Positions 54,108 through 63,800 of a DNA stretch of 64,000 bases are shown here, piece after piece; the stretch's first letter is position 1; every line of letters starts with the position of its first letter. Origin of the DNA: Psychroflexus salarius (GTDB taxonomy: Bacteria > Bacteroidota > Bacteroidia > Flavobacteriales > Flavobacteriaceae); assembly GCF_900129035.1 (NCBI RefSeq), contig NZ_FQTW01000009.1, positions 22,817-86,816 on the forward strand, given 5' to 3'. Both the position numbers and the translations under genes were made by a program. The notes beneath the pieces were generated by a model. It did not search any database. It saw only the letters and a list, made by a program, of their open reading frames with translations, and was not told where the DNA came from.

Positions 54108-56471
54108 ATGATAAAATTTAGGCTTTTGGCGCTTTTACTGGTGTTTTTGGGATCAACTGCAAGTTCACAAAATTTAGCAGAAATTTCAGGACGTATATCA
54201 ACCACTTCTGGAGAAGTAATTCCATTTGCTAATGTCTATTTTAAAGATACGACAATAGGTGCTTCAAGTAATATTGACGGAGAATTTAAGCTTCAGCATA
54301 CACCAGGAACTTACCAGCTTGTTATTAACGCTCAAGGCTATACATCTTTTACGAAACAAGTTAAATTAAGTCTTGAACAGCCTATTCAGTTGGATGTGGT
54401 TTTGAGTGAAGATGCCTTAGGTTTAGACGAGGTCGTGATTTCAGCTACCCGTAATCGTGTCAAGCGGCGTGATGCTCCTGTTGTTGTTTCAACCGTTGGT
54501 CCAAAGTTATTTAATGCCACACAATCTTTGTCACTTGCCGATGGTTTGCAGTTTTCACCCGGTTTACGAGTAGAAAATAATTGTCAAAATTGTGGCTTTA
54601 CACAAGTGCGACTTAACGGTTTAGATGGCAGCTATACACAGATATTAGTTAATAGTCGGCCGATTTTTTCATCACTACTAGGAGTATACGGTTTGGAGCA
54701 AATTCCAAGTAATATAATAGACCGTGTTGAAGTGGTAAGAAGTGGCGGTTCGGCTTTATATGGATCTAATGCAATTGCAGGTACCGTGAATGTGATCACC
54801 AAAGATCCAGTTTTAAATACCTGGGAAATCGGATCGAACCTGAGCTATATTGATGGTCAAGCTTTTGACAGATTACTTAATTTTAATTCTTCGAGCGTGG
54901 CAAATGATTTAAAGAGTGGCGTTACTTTTTTTGGTAATTATCGAAACCGACAGTCCTACGATGCGAATAGCGACGGATTTACCGAAATCGTTGAACTTAC
55001 CAACACCACTTTTGGCAGTAACGCCTATTTTAAACCAACTAACTTAAGTCGAATTGGCTTAAATCTAACAGCTATAAGAGAATATCGTCGTGGTGGAGAT
55101 CGTTTAGAACTAGCGCCCCAATTTACAGATGTAACCGAAGAATTAGACCACGACACTTTTATTGGTGGCATAGATTATACATTAAATTCTGCAGATCAAA
55201 CCAAAACATTAGAGCTATTTACCTCTGTGTCGCACACCAATCGCCAAAGTTATTATGGCGGTTTAGGCGGCGGTCGAACAGCTCAAGATAGTATTTCAGC
55301 TAATAATGCCTTTGGTACGACTAAAGATTTAGCTTGGGTTAATGGGGCAAAATTTTCAAAAACCTTTGATAGTCAAGATGTGTTAACCACTGGGGTTGAT
55401 ATTAATCATAGCCGTACAGAAGATGAAATTTTAGGTTATAATCGTTTGATTGATCAAGAAGTTAACACCTATGCAGCTTATGGTCAATACCAATGGAATA
55501 TCAATTCTAGATTAGAAGCTTTAATTGGGGCTAGACTCGATTATATTGCTGTCGATGGGCTTTACCAAGTTGAAACGATTTCTAGAAGCGTAGATCTTGA
55601 TCAAACCGCATTATCCCCAAGATTAACGCTAAATTATAAATGGACCGATAAGATTCGTTTACGTGCTGGGTATGCGCGTGGTTTTCGAGCACCACAAGCC
55701 TTTAATGAAGACTTACATGTAGCTGGAGTAGGTGGTGAACAACAGTTTGTTATCCTTTCGGAAGAATTAGAGACTGAATATTCTGATGCGTTTACAGCTT
55801 CAATTAATCTTTCAGAAATTAAGCAACAGCAGCAGTACGATGTCTTGGTTGAAGGATTTTATACACAACTCAATAACCCGTTTACCATTATAAGCACAGG
55901 AAGCAGCCTGCCTAATGGATCGCTATTGGAAGAAGTAAGAAACGGTAGCGGCGCCCGAGTTTATGGAACTAATATTGAGTTGAAGTATTCTCCAAATCCA
56001 GTGTATCGATTTCAACTTGGTGCAACTTATCAACAAACAGCCTACGAAGAAACGCAATTACTTTACGAAGCACCACCAGCTTCTGGCGAAGCTGATGTGT
56101 TCATCGATTCGTTTGTTCGTAACCCTGATTGGTATGGCTTTTTTACAGCTAATTTCAAACCTAGTGAGGCCTTTAATATAGATCTAACAGGAAATCTAAC
56201 AGGCGAAATGGAAGTTCCTAGAGTGGTAAACTCTAATGGTTTAATTCAACTAAATGAATCGCCTGTGTTTTTTGATTTAAATTTAAAATTTGAAAAACAC
56301 TGGGACGTGAGCGATTTATTTATGGTCACTTTATCTGGAGGCGTTCGTAATCTATTTAATAGCTATCAAGACGATTTTGATCGAGGAGCAACACGTGATT
56401 CTGAATATATTTATGGACCTGGTTTACCACGAACCGTATTTGTAGGCTTAAAGTTTGGTAAATTGCATTAA
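54108..56471 (+). CDS. TonB-dependent receptor with CxxC plug
   Basis: The 787-residue receptor has a signal peptide (ending TASSQ), a CarboxypepD-like domain (about 25-105), a TonB-box region (GLDEVVISATRNRVKRRDAP), a plug with NNCQNCGFTQVRLNGLDGSY (about residue 162) and a barrel ending in KFGKLH. The CxxC in the plug is rare in receptors and marks a Bacteroidota subfamily annotated for iron complexes. It starts 13 bp before a secreted thioredoxin-fold gene, which could act on this Cys pair. A -7 box TATTTTTG (54077-54084) and the palindrome TAAATATTTA (54069-54078) lie upstream. Confidence 0.88.
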   Translation: MIKFRLLALLLVFLGSTASSQNLAEISGRISTTSGEVIPFANVYFKDTTIGASSNIDGEFKLQHTPGTYQLVINAQGYTSFTKQVKLSLEQPIQLDVVLSEDALGLDEVVISATRNRVKRRDAPVVVSTVGPKLFNATQSLSLADGLQFSPGLRVENNCQNCGFTQVRLNGLDGSYTQILVNSRPIFSSLLGVYGLEQIPSNIIDRVEVVRSGGSALYGSNAIAGTVNVITKDPVLNTWEIGSNLSYIDGQAFDRLLNFNSSSVANDLKSGVTFFGNYRNRQSYDANSDGFTEIVELTNTTFGSNAYFKPTNLSRIGLNLTAIREYRRGGDRLELAPQFTDVTEELDHDTFIGGIDYTLNSADQTKTLELFTSVSHTNRQSYYGGLGGGRTAQDSISANNAFGTTKDLAWVNGAKFSKTFDSQDVLTTGVDINHSRTEDEILGYNRLIDQEVNTYAAYGQYQWNINSRLEALIGARLDYIAVDGLYQVETISRSVDLDQTALSPRLTLNYKWTDKIRLRAGYARGFRAPQAFNEDLHVAGVGGEQQFVILSEELETEYSDAFTASINLSEIKQQQQYDVLVEGFYTQLNNPFTIISTGSSLPNGSLLEEVRNGSGARVYGTNIELKYSPNPVYRFQLGATYQQTAYEETQLLYEAPPASGEADVFIDSFVRNPDWYGFFTANFKPSEAFNIDLTGNLTGEMEVPRVVNSNGLIQLNESPVFFDLNLKFEKHWDVSDLFMVTLSGGVRNLFNSYQDDFDRGATRDSEYIYGPGLPRTVFVGLKFGKLH

Positions 56472-56484
56472 TAACTCGCTTTAA

Positions 56485-56958
56485 ATGAGATTGATTTACA
56501 CCTGTTGTTTTTTAATGATTTTAGGCTTTCAACCTAAAGGCTATGCGCAAATGCATTGGAAAAGCTTAGATAGCTTACAATCTAAATTACAAAATGAAGA
56601 AATTGAAAGACCTATTTTTATTTTTTTTACGGCTAATTGGTGTGTGTATTGCCAAAAAATGAAGCAAGCAGCATTTCAATCGCCAAAGCTTGTTAAAATA
56701 TTGAAGTCAAATTATTTTTCAGTTAAAATAGACGCTCATTATCCCAATCCCATCCAATTGAGCGATTATATCTTTAAAAACACAGGAGTAGGATACTACC
56801 GAAGACCTTTTCATGATTTAGCGCTTCAACTTGCACAGCGTTCTCAAGATCAATTTAGTTTACCTTTTCTAGTTATTCTTAACCCAGATTTAAGTGTTCG
56901 CCGTCGTGCTTTTACCTATTTATCACCAAAACAATTAATGTTATTTTTACAACCCTGA
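56485..56958 (+). CDS. secreted thioredoxin-fold protein
   Basis: The 157-residue protein has a signal peptide (ending GYAQM) and a thioredoxin fold with FFTANWCVYCQKMKQAAF: a WCxxC active site (CVYC) in the normal place. It is exported to the periplasm. It follows the CxxC-plug receptor after 13 bp, so cotranscription is likely; oxidising or reducing that plug disulfide is a plausible role but is not shown. Relatives of this type (DUF255/thioredoxin_7-like) often bind metal-system genes. Confidence 0.82.
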   Translation: MRLIYTCCFLMILGFQPKGYAQMHWKSLDSLQSKLQNEEIERPIFIFFTANWCVYCQKMKQAAFQSPKLVKILKSNYFSVKIDAHYPNPIQLSDYIFKNTGVGYYRRPFHDLALQLAQRSQDQFSLPFLVILNPDLSVRRRAFTYLSPKQLMLFLQP

Positions 56959-57006
56959 TTAAATAGCTATGTGACTTTTATCACAATTCATGAGCCTTTA
57001 AGCAAT

Positions 57007-57014
57007 TAACTTTG
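57007..57014 (+). promoter_or_regulatory. -7 promoter element of DUF2490 gene
   Basis: TAACTTTG matches TAnnTTTG, 19 bp before the start codon at 57033. This suggests that the DUF2490 gene can be transcribed separately. Confidence 0.45.
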
Positions 57015-57032
57015 TAGCATAAATTTTTTACA

Positions 57033-57752
57033 ATGTTGCGGTGCTATCTTGTTTTCATTTTATTTCTCAATTTGAATAGTGTTGTTGCACAAACCAAATC
57101 AGTAGAACATCAAGATTTACTTTGGACTAGATACTTGGTTAACTTTGAAGTTGATGAAAAATGGACGCCTTTTTTGGACGTAGAAGAACGCATGTATATG
57201 TTTCCGTTTCGGCAGCATCAGTTTTTACCAAGTATTGGGGTAAATTATCAATTAAATAGTGGTTTTAGTTTAACACCAGCCTTATTGTACTTTGAAATGA
57301 TTACACCTCAAGATCCAGATGCCATCACCAAAGCGATTCAACGGGAATGGCGACCACAATTAGCATTAAATTTCAAACACAATATTACGTCAACAAGATT
57401 AACATTTTTAAGTCGGTTTAAATCAGAATTGCGATTTAAAAAGCGCTCTACCGAAAATAACTATAGGTACCGACTACTTCGTTTACGCATGCGTATGGGT
57501 TTATCCTACCAAATTAACGAAAAATATACAGCTAAGGTATTAGAAGAAATTTTAATTAATGCTGGAGATCAATTGGTGTATAACGTATTTGACCAAAACC
57601 GACTTTCAGCTGAAATAGCCTATCAACTTAGTCCAAAATTTAAATTCATAACTGGTTATATGTATTGGTTTCAGCAGCGTGCAAGCGGCGTTGATTTTTT
57701 TAGTAGAGATATTATTTATTTCACTTTAAAGCATAACTTAAAGTTGTACTAG
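57033..57752 (+). CDS. DUF2490 outer-membrane protein
   Basis: The 239-residue protein has a signal peptide (ending VVAQ) and alternating amphipathic strands with many basic residues (RLLRLRMRMGLSYQINEKY) ending FTLKHNLKLY. The motif WTRYLVNFEVDEKWTPFLDVEERM fits DUF2490, predicted as a small outer-membrane barrel. It has no assigned role. It is the last gene of the iron-related stretch and is followed by a strong terminator. Confidence 0.82.
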   Translation: MLRCYLVFILFLNLNSVVAQTKSVEHQDLLWTRYLVNFEVDEKWTPFLDVEERMYMFPFRQHQFLPSIGVNYQLNSGFSLTPALLYFEMITPQDPDAITKAIQREWRPQLALNFKHNITSTRLTFLSRFKSELRFKKRSTENNYRYRLLRLRMRMGLSYQINEKYTAKVLEEILINAGDQLVYNVFDQNRLSAEIAYQLSPKFKFITGYMYWFQQRASGVDFFSRDIIYFTLKHNLKLY

Positions 57753-57793
57753 CTGGTTCAGGGCTAACAAAAAGCAAAATCTGATTATAAATT

Positions 57794-57830
57794 AAAAGCC
57801 TTTCATATCAACATGAAAGGCTTTTGTTTT
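57794..57830 (+). terminator. intrinsic terminator after DUF2490
   Basis: A 13-bp perfect stem (AAAAGCCTTTCAT/ATGAAAGGCTTTT) has a 6-nt loop and is followed by GTTTTT. Confidence 0.88.
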
Positions 57831-58242
57831 TGTGGGCAGAATTGATTTATTTTCGAATCAAACCATCGCTATTTTTAAAAATTTAGCATCTCAAATTTAG
57901 AGGAAATATTTATTTAAAAAATATTGCCAAGCATAAAAAATTATGCTCGGCAATAATACATTTGATATGGGCTTAAAATTGAACCGTTTCAAATATAAAA
58001 TGAACCGCACCAACCTTGCTTCCGAACCGTTTCAATTAGCAAGTTGAACCGTTTCAAAATTAAAATGTACCGTTTCATTTTAAAGGACTGTTGCTAGCAA
58101 AATATTAAAACGCATTTTAAAGTTAGTAATTAGCTAAATAAGTCTTGTTTTTTGTTTAGGTCAAGTAATTTTTATTGTAAACTCTATAACACTTAAAACC
58201 AGTTTAAAGCTTGAACTAGTTTTAATTTGCTGGTTGTTGAGC
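57831..58242. other. gene-free gap holding a phased repeat array
   Basis: I see no reading frame or RNA gene. The stretch lies between convergent genes, so no promoter is needed here, yet it contains a five-copy direct-repeat array (57983-58077). The rest is AT-rich without structure that I can name. Confidence 0.6.
57981..58077. repeat. five-copy ACCG(TTTCA) direct-repeat array at 21-22 bp spacing
   Basis: ACCG occurs at 57983, 58004, 58026, 58048 and 58069, with spacings of 21, 22, 22 and 21 bp. Four copies extend to ACCGTTTCA and two to the dyad TTGAACCGTTTCAA (57979-57992 and 58044-58057). A 27-bp unit starting at 57981 recurs at 58046 with three mismatches. Even spacing of two helical turns puts all copies on one DNA face, as in regulator-binding arrays. 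No known element matches. Confidence 0.75.
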
Positions 58243-59769
58243 TTAATGTTCATTTTTAGAAAAAACTAAGAACTCTTTTGGGGTAAGCTCTGTAATTTGT
58301 TTAAATACTCTATAAAAACTCGACTTAGATTTAAAGCCAGTTGCATCGCTAATATCTTCAAAATTAACGTAGAGACCATCAGCTATTTTTTCTGTAATAA
58401 GCTGTTTAGCATAGTTTATACGCAATCTATTTACATAGCCCCTAAAATTAGTTTGTGAGCAAAGATTAATCACCTCAGAAATATAAGTGGAGTTACTTTT
58501 TAATTGTTTAGCAACATAGGCTATACTTAAATCTTGTTTTAAAAATAGTTCTTGTTCAACTAGTAAAGCCTTTACTTCTTCAAATAAAGCTTGCTTTTCA
58601 GCATTAACTTCAAGCTCTTTAGTGGCTTCAAATGTGTTTACACGATTTAAATTGAAAAGTTTTTTAGAATTTTTTAAATTATTTCGCTTTATTAAATACG
58701 TCGCTAAAAAGCCTAATGTTAAAATAAATAATATAGAGGTCAATAAGCCTAAACGTCTTATTTTCCTTTCCTTTTGTAAGAGTAATTCACTGGTTTTTAA
58801 GCGATCACTAAAATATTTAAGCCTCTCATTATAAGCGCTAATATTATTTTTATCAAGTATAGAGTCTAATTTATAGGTCAGGGAGTTGTAGTGTTCTAAA
58901 GCTATTAGGCTATTTTTCAAGTCATTTTCAGCACGGTATATTTGATGACTTATTTTGTGAAAATTGATTTTTAAATTAAGGTTTGTAGAATTTTTTATAA
59001 AAGCTTTCGCTTGTAAGAGTTGATCTTTGCTTTTAGTGATTTGATTTTGATTTAAATAAAATTCTGATTTAGTTAGATAGCCTTTTAAAAGTCCTATGGA
59101 GTCATTAATTATTTTTGAAGCTTCTAGAGCTTTCTTAAGGTGCTGGCTCCAGTTTTTATCAGTTTCAAAGTTAACTTGAGCAAGCAGGCCTTCAATTTTT
59201 GAGATAGCATAGTAATCAGGTTTTATTAAGGCCAAATTTAAGCTGGCGTTGAGGTAATGCTTTGCACTATCATACTGCTTGAGTTTATAATGCGTCAGCC
59301 CTAGGTTGTAGTTGGCCTTCATAAGCCGTTGTTTTTGTAAAGTCGAACTTCTAAGACCTTTTATATAGTTATAGTGTTGCTTAAATTTTTTTAGGGCTTC
59401 TTGAGGCCTGTTATTTTGGTTAAGTAGTATGCCTAAAGTTGTTTTCGCCTTCACAAGATTATTAGTGTCTTTAAGTTGGCGCATTAATTTCATAGATTGT
59501 TCTAAATAATTAATAGCACTGTCCTGAAATTTTAATAAGGTAAATATATTCGACTTTTTAAGCTTTAATTGGGCTATGGTCTGCTTTTTAGTTGCATGCT
59601 TTAAGAGACTATCTATTAGTTTTAAGGCAGTGGCATATTGCTCTTGTTTTATGAGCTGGTCTTGTTGATTGTTAAATGCTTTAAAGTCTTGTGCTTTTAT
59701 AGCCTTATGTGGTAGCAGAGCTATTAGTAATAGAAAAAGAATCTTCCTGTAAGTTATAGATTTAGGCAT
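58243..59769 (-). CDS. membrane-anchored TPR sensor/AraC-type regulator
   Basis: The 508-residue protein has a signal-anchor N-terminus (about 8-26), TPR-like helices (about 30-310), one transmembrane helix near 340-360 (LTSILFILTLGFLATYLI) and a C-terminal AraC helix-turn-helix domain (about 405-503). The latter has LSIAYVAKQLKSNSTYISEV and ATGFKSKSSFYRVFKQITEL. This is a one-protein signal system with TPRs outside and DNA binding inside, common in Flavobacteriaceae. It is divergent from a small coiled-coil gene and is flanked by phased repeat arrays on both sides, which I suspect include its own sites. Confidence 0.88.
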   Translation of the reverse strand: MPKSITYRKILFLLLIALLPHKAIKAQDFKAFNNQQDQLIKQEQYATALKLIDSLLKHATKKQTIAQLKLKKSNIFTLLKFQDSAINYLEQSMKLMRQLKDTNNLVKAKTTLGILLNQNNRPQEALKKFKQHYNYIKGLRSSTLQKQRLMKANYNLGLTHYKLKQYDSAKHYLNASLNLALIKPDYYAISKIEGLLAQVNFETDKNWSQHLKKALEASKIINDSIGLLKGYLTKSEFYLNQNQITKSKDQLLQAKAFIKNSTNLNLKINFHKISHQIYRAENDLKNSLIALEHYNSLTYKLDSILDKNNISAYNERLKYFSDRLKTSELLLQKERKIRRLGLLTSILFILTLGFLATYLIKRNNLKNSKKLFNLNRVNTFEATKELEVNAEKQALFEEVKALLVEQELFLKQDLSIAYVAKQLKSNSTYISEVINLCSQTNFRGYVNRLRINYAKQLITEKIADGLYVNFEDISDATGFKSKSSFYRVFKQITELTPKEFLVFSKNEH

Positions 59770-60068
59770 AGTAGGTTATTAAAATGAAAGTTTTAACAAA
59801 AAAAATCTAAAGTAGCAATAAGTATTAATTTATAAAAATTTATATAAATTTTTTATGCGCAAGTTTTATAAATCATAACAATCCTTAATAATTAAATTCT
59901 CAATTTATAAAATGAGAAAAATTATTTCCGTTTTGAGAATAAATTTTGTGGTTTTGAGAACAATTTAACCTGCTATCGGCTTTTTATTTGAATTATGTTA
60001 TCAGTTGTTAAATTAAGAGCTATCCTACTAGTCTGTTAAGTTTACCGACTTCTAACTTTAATATAACT
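59770..60068. other. divergent intergenic region carrying TGAGAA element A
   Basis: This 299-bp gap between the regulator and the small coiled-coil gene is AT-rich and has no reading frame. Its one clear feature is element A (59896-59964). I found no confident TAnnTTTG box on either strand. Confidence 0.55.
59896..59964. promoter_or_regulatory. TGAGAA phased element, copy A (69 bp)
   Basis: TGAGAA occurs at 59913, 59934 and 59955, exactly 21 bp apart; the latter two are TTTTGAGAA. An inverted TTCTCA lies at 59897. The whole element is repeated at 60707-60774 with one indel and few substitutions. It lies about 130 bp upstream of the regulator gene and about 105 bp upstream of the small coiled-coil gene. 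The layout fits an AraC-family binding array. Confidence 0.75.
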
Positions 60069-60236
60069 ATGCCAAGATTTAAATTAGTTAAAGTAAAGTC
60101 TCATAAAGAGCGCCAAAAAGAATTAAAGGCTTCTATTCAAGATTTAGAAGATAAAATTAAAAGCCTTGAAGATGCCAATAAAGCACTGGATCCTTATTTT
60201 AAGCGTAAGCGAGGAGAAATAGATTTTGAGATTTAA
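60069..60236 (+). CDS. small coiled-coil protein (55 residues)
   Basis: The ATG at 60069 opens a 55-residue frame, MPRFKLVKVKSHKERQKELK at the start, ending DFEI. The middle (about 10-45) is a charged heptad-rich helix (IQDLEDKIKSLEDANKALD), so a coiled coil is expected. It is strongly basic at the N-terminus, has no signal peptide, and its codon use resembles that of the neighbours. It lies between the two TGAGAA elements and downstream of element A. I do not recognise the family; it could be a nucleic-acid-binding or adaptor protein. Confidence 0.6.
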   Translation: MPRFKLVKVKSHKERQKELKASIQDLEDKIKSLEDANKALDPYFKRKRGEIDFEI

Positions 60237-60815
60237 TTATTAAATAGTGTTATCATTTATTAATAATTAAGCTTGTTTTAGCTCATATAAATCTTAAACA
60301 TTATCTTATATAGGTTTATTTGCTTGTCTTCAAGTCAATTTTCTTTTGAGGTTTAAATTCATTGAGTTCTTGTTATAATGTTACTTTATTATTACCTATA
60401 ATAGTAAGTACTTAATAACAAGCCATGACACAACTTTATTTTTAAATTTATGTTTATTAATAATTTTTAAAGTAATCTAAATATAGAGATTACTCAAACT
60501 TTTATAAATCAATTACACTCTAAAAGATTCTTATTATATGTTTACAACTCTGTAAAATGCTAGTAGATAGTTGTTCTTCTCCAATCAATAATACTTAATT
60601 TAATAGCCTATTAGTTTAGTTATTCTTCTAAAGATTTATTTTTCATTCTAGTTATCTTAAAAAATATCTATAGGATACTTTAAAGGGTAAATAATAGGCT
60701 GTAACCATTCTCAATTTATAAAATGAGAACAAATTTTACGTTTTGAGAATAAATTTGGCGGTTTTGAGAACAATAACACTTGATCTTCTATTTATTTTTA
60801 AAAAAAATTAAACCA
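60237..60815. other. 579-bp AT-rich leader region of the surface-protein gene
   Basis: No gene is visible. The first 470 bp are very AT-rich without a clear repeat. The final part holds element B (60707-60774), 41 bp before the ATG of the GLUG protein. No terminator is obvious after the small coiled-coil gene. Confidence 0.5.
60707..60774 (+). promoter_or_regulatory. TGAGAA phased element, copy B (68 bp)
   Basis: TGAGAA occurs at 60724, 60744 and 60765 (20 and 21 bp spacing), with inverted TTCTCA at 60708. It aligns with element A over its full length, apart from one indel and about eight substitutions. It lies 41 bp upstream of the GLUG surface-protein start, where an activator or repressor would act. 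Confidence 0.75.
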
Positions 60816-63800
60816 ATGAAAAAATATCTAAGTTTATTAATCTTATTTCTTATAAATTTTACTTATGCCAAATCAGTAAATATATCATCTAATGATACAA
60901 CATCAGTTAAACAATACTATTATAGTTTGTCAAGTAATGACAACGATGAGTTAACAATAGAAAATAGCCCTATTATTTTAGTCACTACTCCAGAAGAACT
61001 TGATGCTGTTAGGGATTTACCAGACGCAGATTATGTATTGGGGGCAGATATAGACATGTCAGGCTATAATGATTTTGTTCCAATCCCAAGCCAACAAACC
61101 AGTTTTACGGGTACATTTAATGGTAATGGGTATACAATTAGTAATTTATCCATAACAACTACAGAGGGTAGTAATACAGGGCTGTTTTCTCATATTGATG
61201 AAGATGCTGTGGTTCAAAATTTAAATTTGAATAACATTACTGTAGATGCTGTTGGTGAAAATAATGGAATCATAGCAGGTGAACTATCAGGTACTATAAA
61301 TCAGGTTTCAGTAAACGGACATTTAGTTTCAGTTTTAGGAGTTTCAGGTGGTGCTGTAGGTGATGTTAATGCATCTGGTCAAATTCAAAATACGCATGCA
61401 GCTGTACTTGTTGAAATTACTAAGAATAATGATAATATTGATGTTGGTGGGCTTGTCGGATTTAACGAAGGTCTAATAGAAAATTCATCGGCTACGGGTA
61501 ATGTGTTTGCTTATAGAGATGTCGGTGGATTAGTTGGAGAGAATAATGGTGGTAGCATAAGCTTGTGTTTTGCCACTGGAGATGTCACGTCCGATGGAAG
61601 TAATGTTGGCGGTTTAGTGGGGCATAATGATTATTCTGGTACAGCAGCATCAATAACAAAATCTTATGCAACAGGTTTTGTGGGTTTAACTCGTAATACA
61701 TCACAATACTTTAATAGCGATGGTACTGTTTCAGATATTGGTGGTCTGGTTGGTGAAAATGACGATAGTATTATTAAAAATTGTTATGCACTTGGTAACG
61801 TTTACGGTACAGATGACACTGGAGGTCTTGTTGGTGATTTTTCAGGAGGCACATTAGAGTCTTCTTACGCTTTAGGTCGTGTAGTTAATACCTCTGATGA
61901 TGAAATTGGTGGTTTGGTAGCAGAAGATGATGGTTCTGGTGATCCGTCTATGTGTTACTGGATAGATTATTACACTGGAGATTCTGCCATTAATGGGAGT
62001 GAAGAAAATGGACCTGAACTTGATCAAGTAACACAGGTCTCTGCATCTACAGTTAATACACCACTAGCAGCATATAGTATTTCCGATTTGCAAGGTGCTA
62101 ACGCTGAAAGTACTATGGGCAGTGCAGGTGATAATTTTTTTGACTTTGAGACTATTTGGCAAATTGCTCCTACTGATATGCCAGGTCATTTTCCTACGCT
62201 ACAAGGTTTACCAGCCCCAACAGGAGCCCCTTTACCACCAACAGGCTTTAAGGCTCTTGGGGGTAATGCACAGGTACAGCTTAATTGGGAGTCTAATGTA
62301 GAATCAGATATTCAAAAGTATACACTATACCGGTCTTCAGATTCTATAAATTTTGTTAGAAATGCAGAGAATAAAATTACAGATGTTTCCCACACTGGAT
62401 CGGGTCAAAGTTATTTGGATACAAATGTTAGCAACAATACGGTATATTACTATCAAATCACAGCAACCGACACTGATGGTAATGAGTCTAGATCCTCCCA
62501 TCATGGAGTAGCCAAACCAGCTGAATATTCTTTTAGCGTTTCCATAGAAATTGTAGATAATGAGACTAATAATGTTTATAAAGTAAATCATGGCGATCAT
62601 GCCACTGATGTTAAAGGATCTTATGCAAGTGGTCAAGAAGGCTTTATATATAATTATAGATATGAGCATCTTGAAGGTTTTTTGGGTAATGCTGTTTATC
62701 ATCCTTCAGATTTACCAAACACTAATGTTACAATTACCCCTAGTGGTCTTCAAGATAACCAGTCTTGGTATTTTTATTATGATGATGATACTGTTTCCGG
62801 CGATCCAATACGTAATACCACAGGTGGTGCTGGTACAGGAACAACTCTTGTAACAGGCCAAGGTAATGGCGCTGTTGTTTTAGAAGGTGTAAGTGTAGAT
62901 TTTGATGTAACTTATTTTTTATTTTATGCAGACCCATTACCTGAAAATAATAGTACACCCGCTTTAGAGAACTTGTCCCTCATTACAATCTCTGAAGAAC
63001 CAGTTGTACTTGATCAGGATATCACAATTATTGATGCTGACTTATCTGCTTTAAATGATGGACAAGGTAATTATACTGCTACAAGTTTAGTACTGAAGCG
63101 AAACGGAGACGCTAATACTTCAGATAATTTTAGCATTATAGACCCAGATGCTGAAAACACAGACTACAGTATTGCAGATGGTAACGTTAGTTTTGGAGGT
63201 AAAGTTGTGGCTAATTATGATAACAATAATGGTGTTTTTACCTTAAACTTTGAAGGTTTAGAGGTAATACCTACACAAACTATTATAAATACAATAACTC
63301 AAAATATCAATTTCCAAACTACCAATTATGATGGTTTAGATTTTATTTCTTGGACCTTTAGTGACGGAGAAAAAGAAACGAGTGCTTTACAGCAAATCTC
63401 ACCAATATGGACGGGAGCTGTAAATAACAACTGGCACACTGCTGGTAATTGGTCTAAAGATAATGTACCTAGCCCAACCGAAAATGTTTTTTTACCTGGT
63501 ACTTCTAATAATATGCCAATAGCTACACAAGATGTAAACGTAAAATATATCGAGATTGCCTCTAGTGCTAGTTTAGCATTGTCTCCTAGTGCTGTCTTTA
63601 AAGTAAGTGGAGACCTTTTAAACAACGGGCAAATTATCTTTAAAAGTGATGCTACAGGCGATAGTCATTTTGATGAATTTACAGGAAGTATTACAGGTAC
63701 TGGTACAGTAATTACAGAAAAGTACTACCAAAATAAACGTGCTTTCAGATTAGTATCAAGTCCTGTAGATGGCGGTAGTTTATTTGACAACTGGCAAAAT

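Noticed and set aside
57981..58077. CRISPR array
   Set aside because: The repeat unit and spacing are only 21-22 bp with no unique spacers of normal length, and there are no cas genes.
62337..62958. overlapping open frames on both strands within the GLUG protein gene
   Set aside because: They lie in other frames of the long continuous surface-protein gene and look low-complexity (many Ile, His, Tyr, Leu) rather than protein-like.
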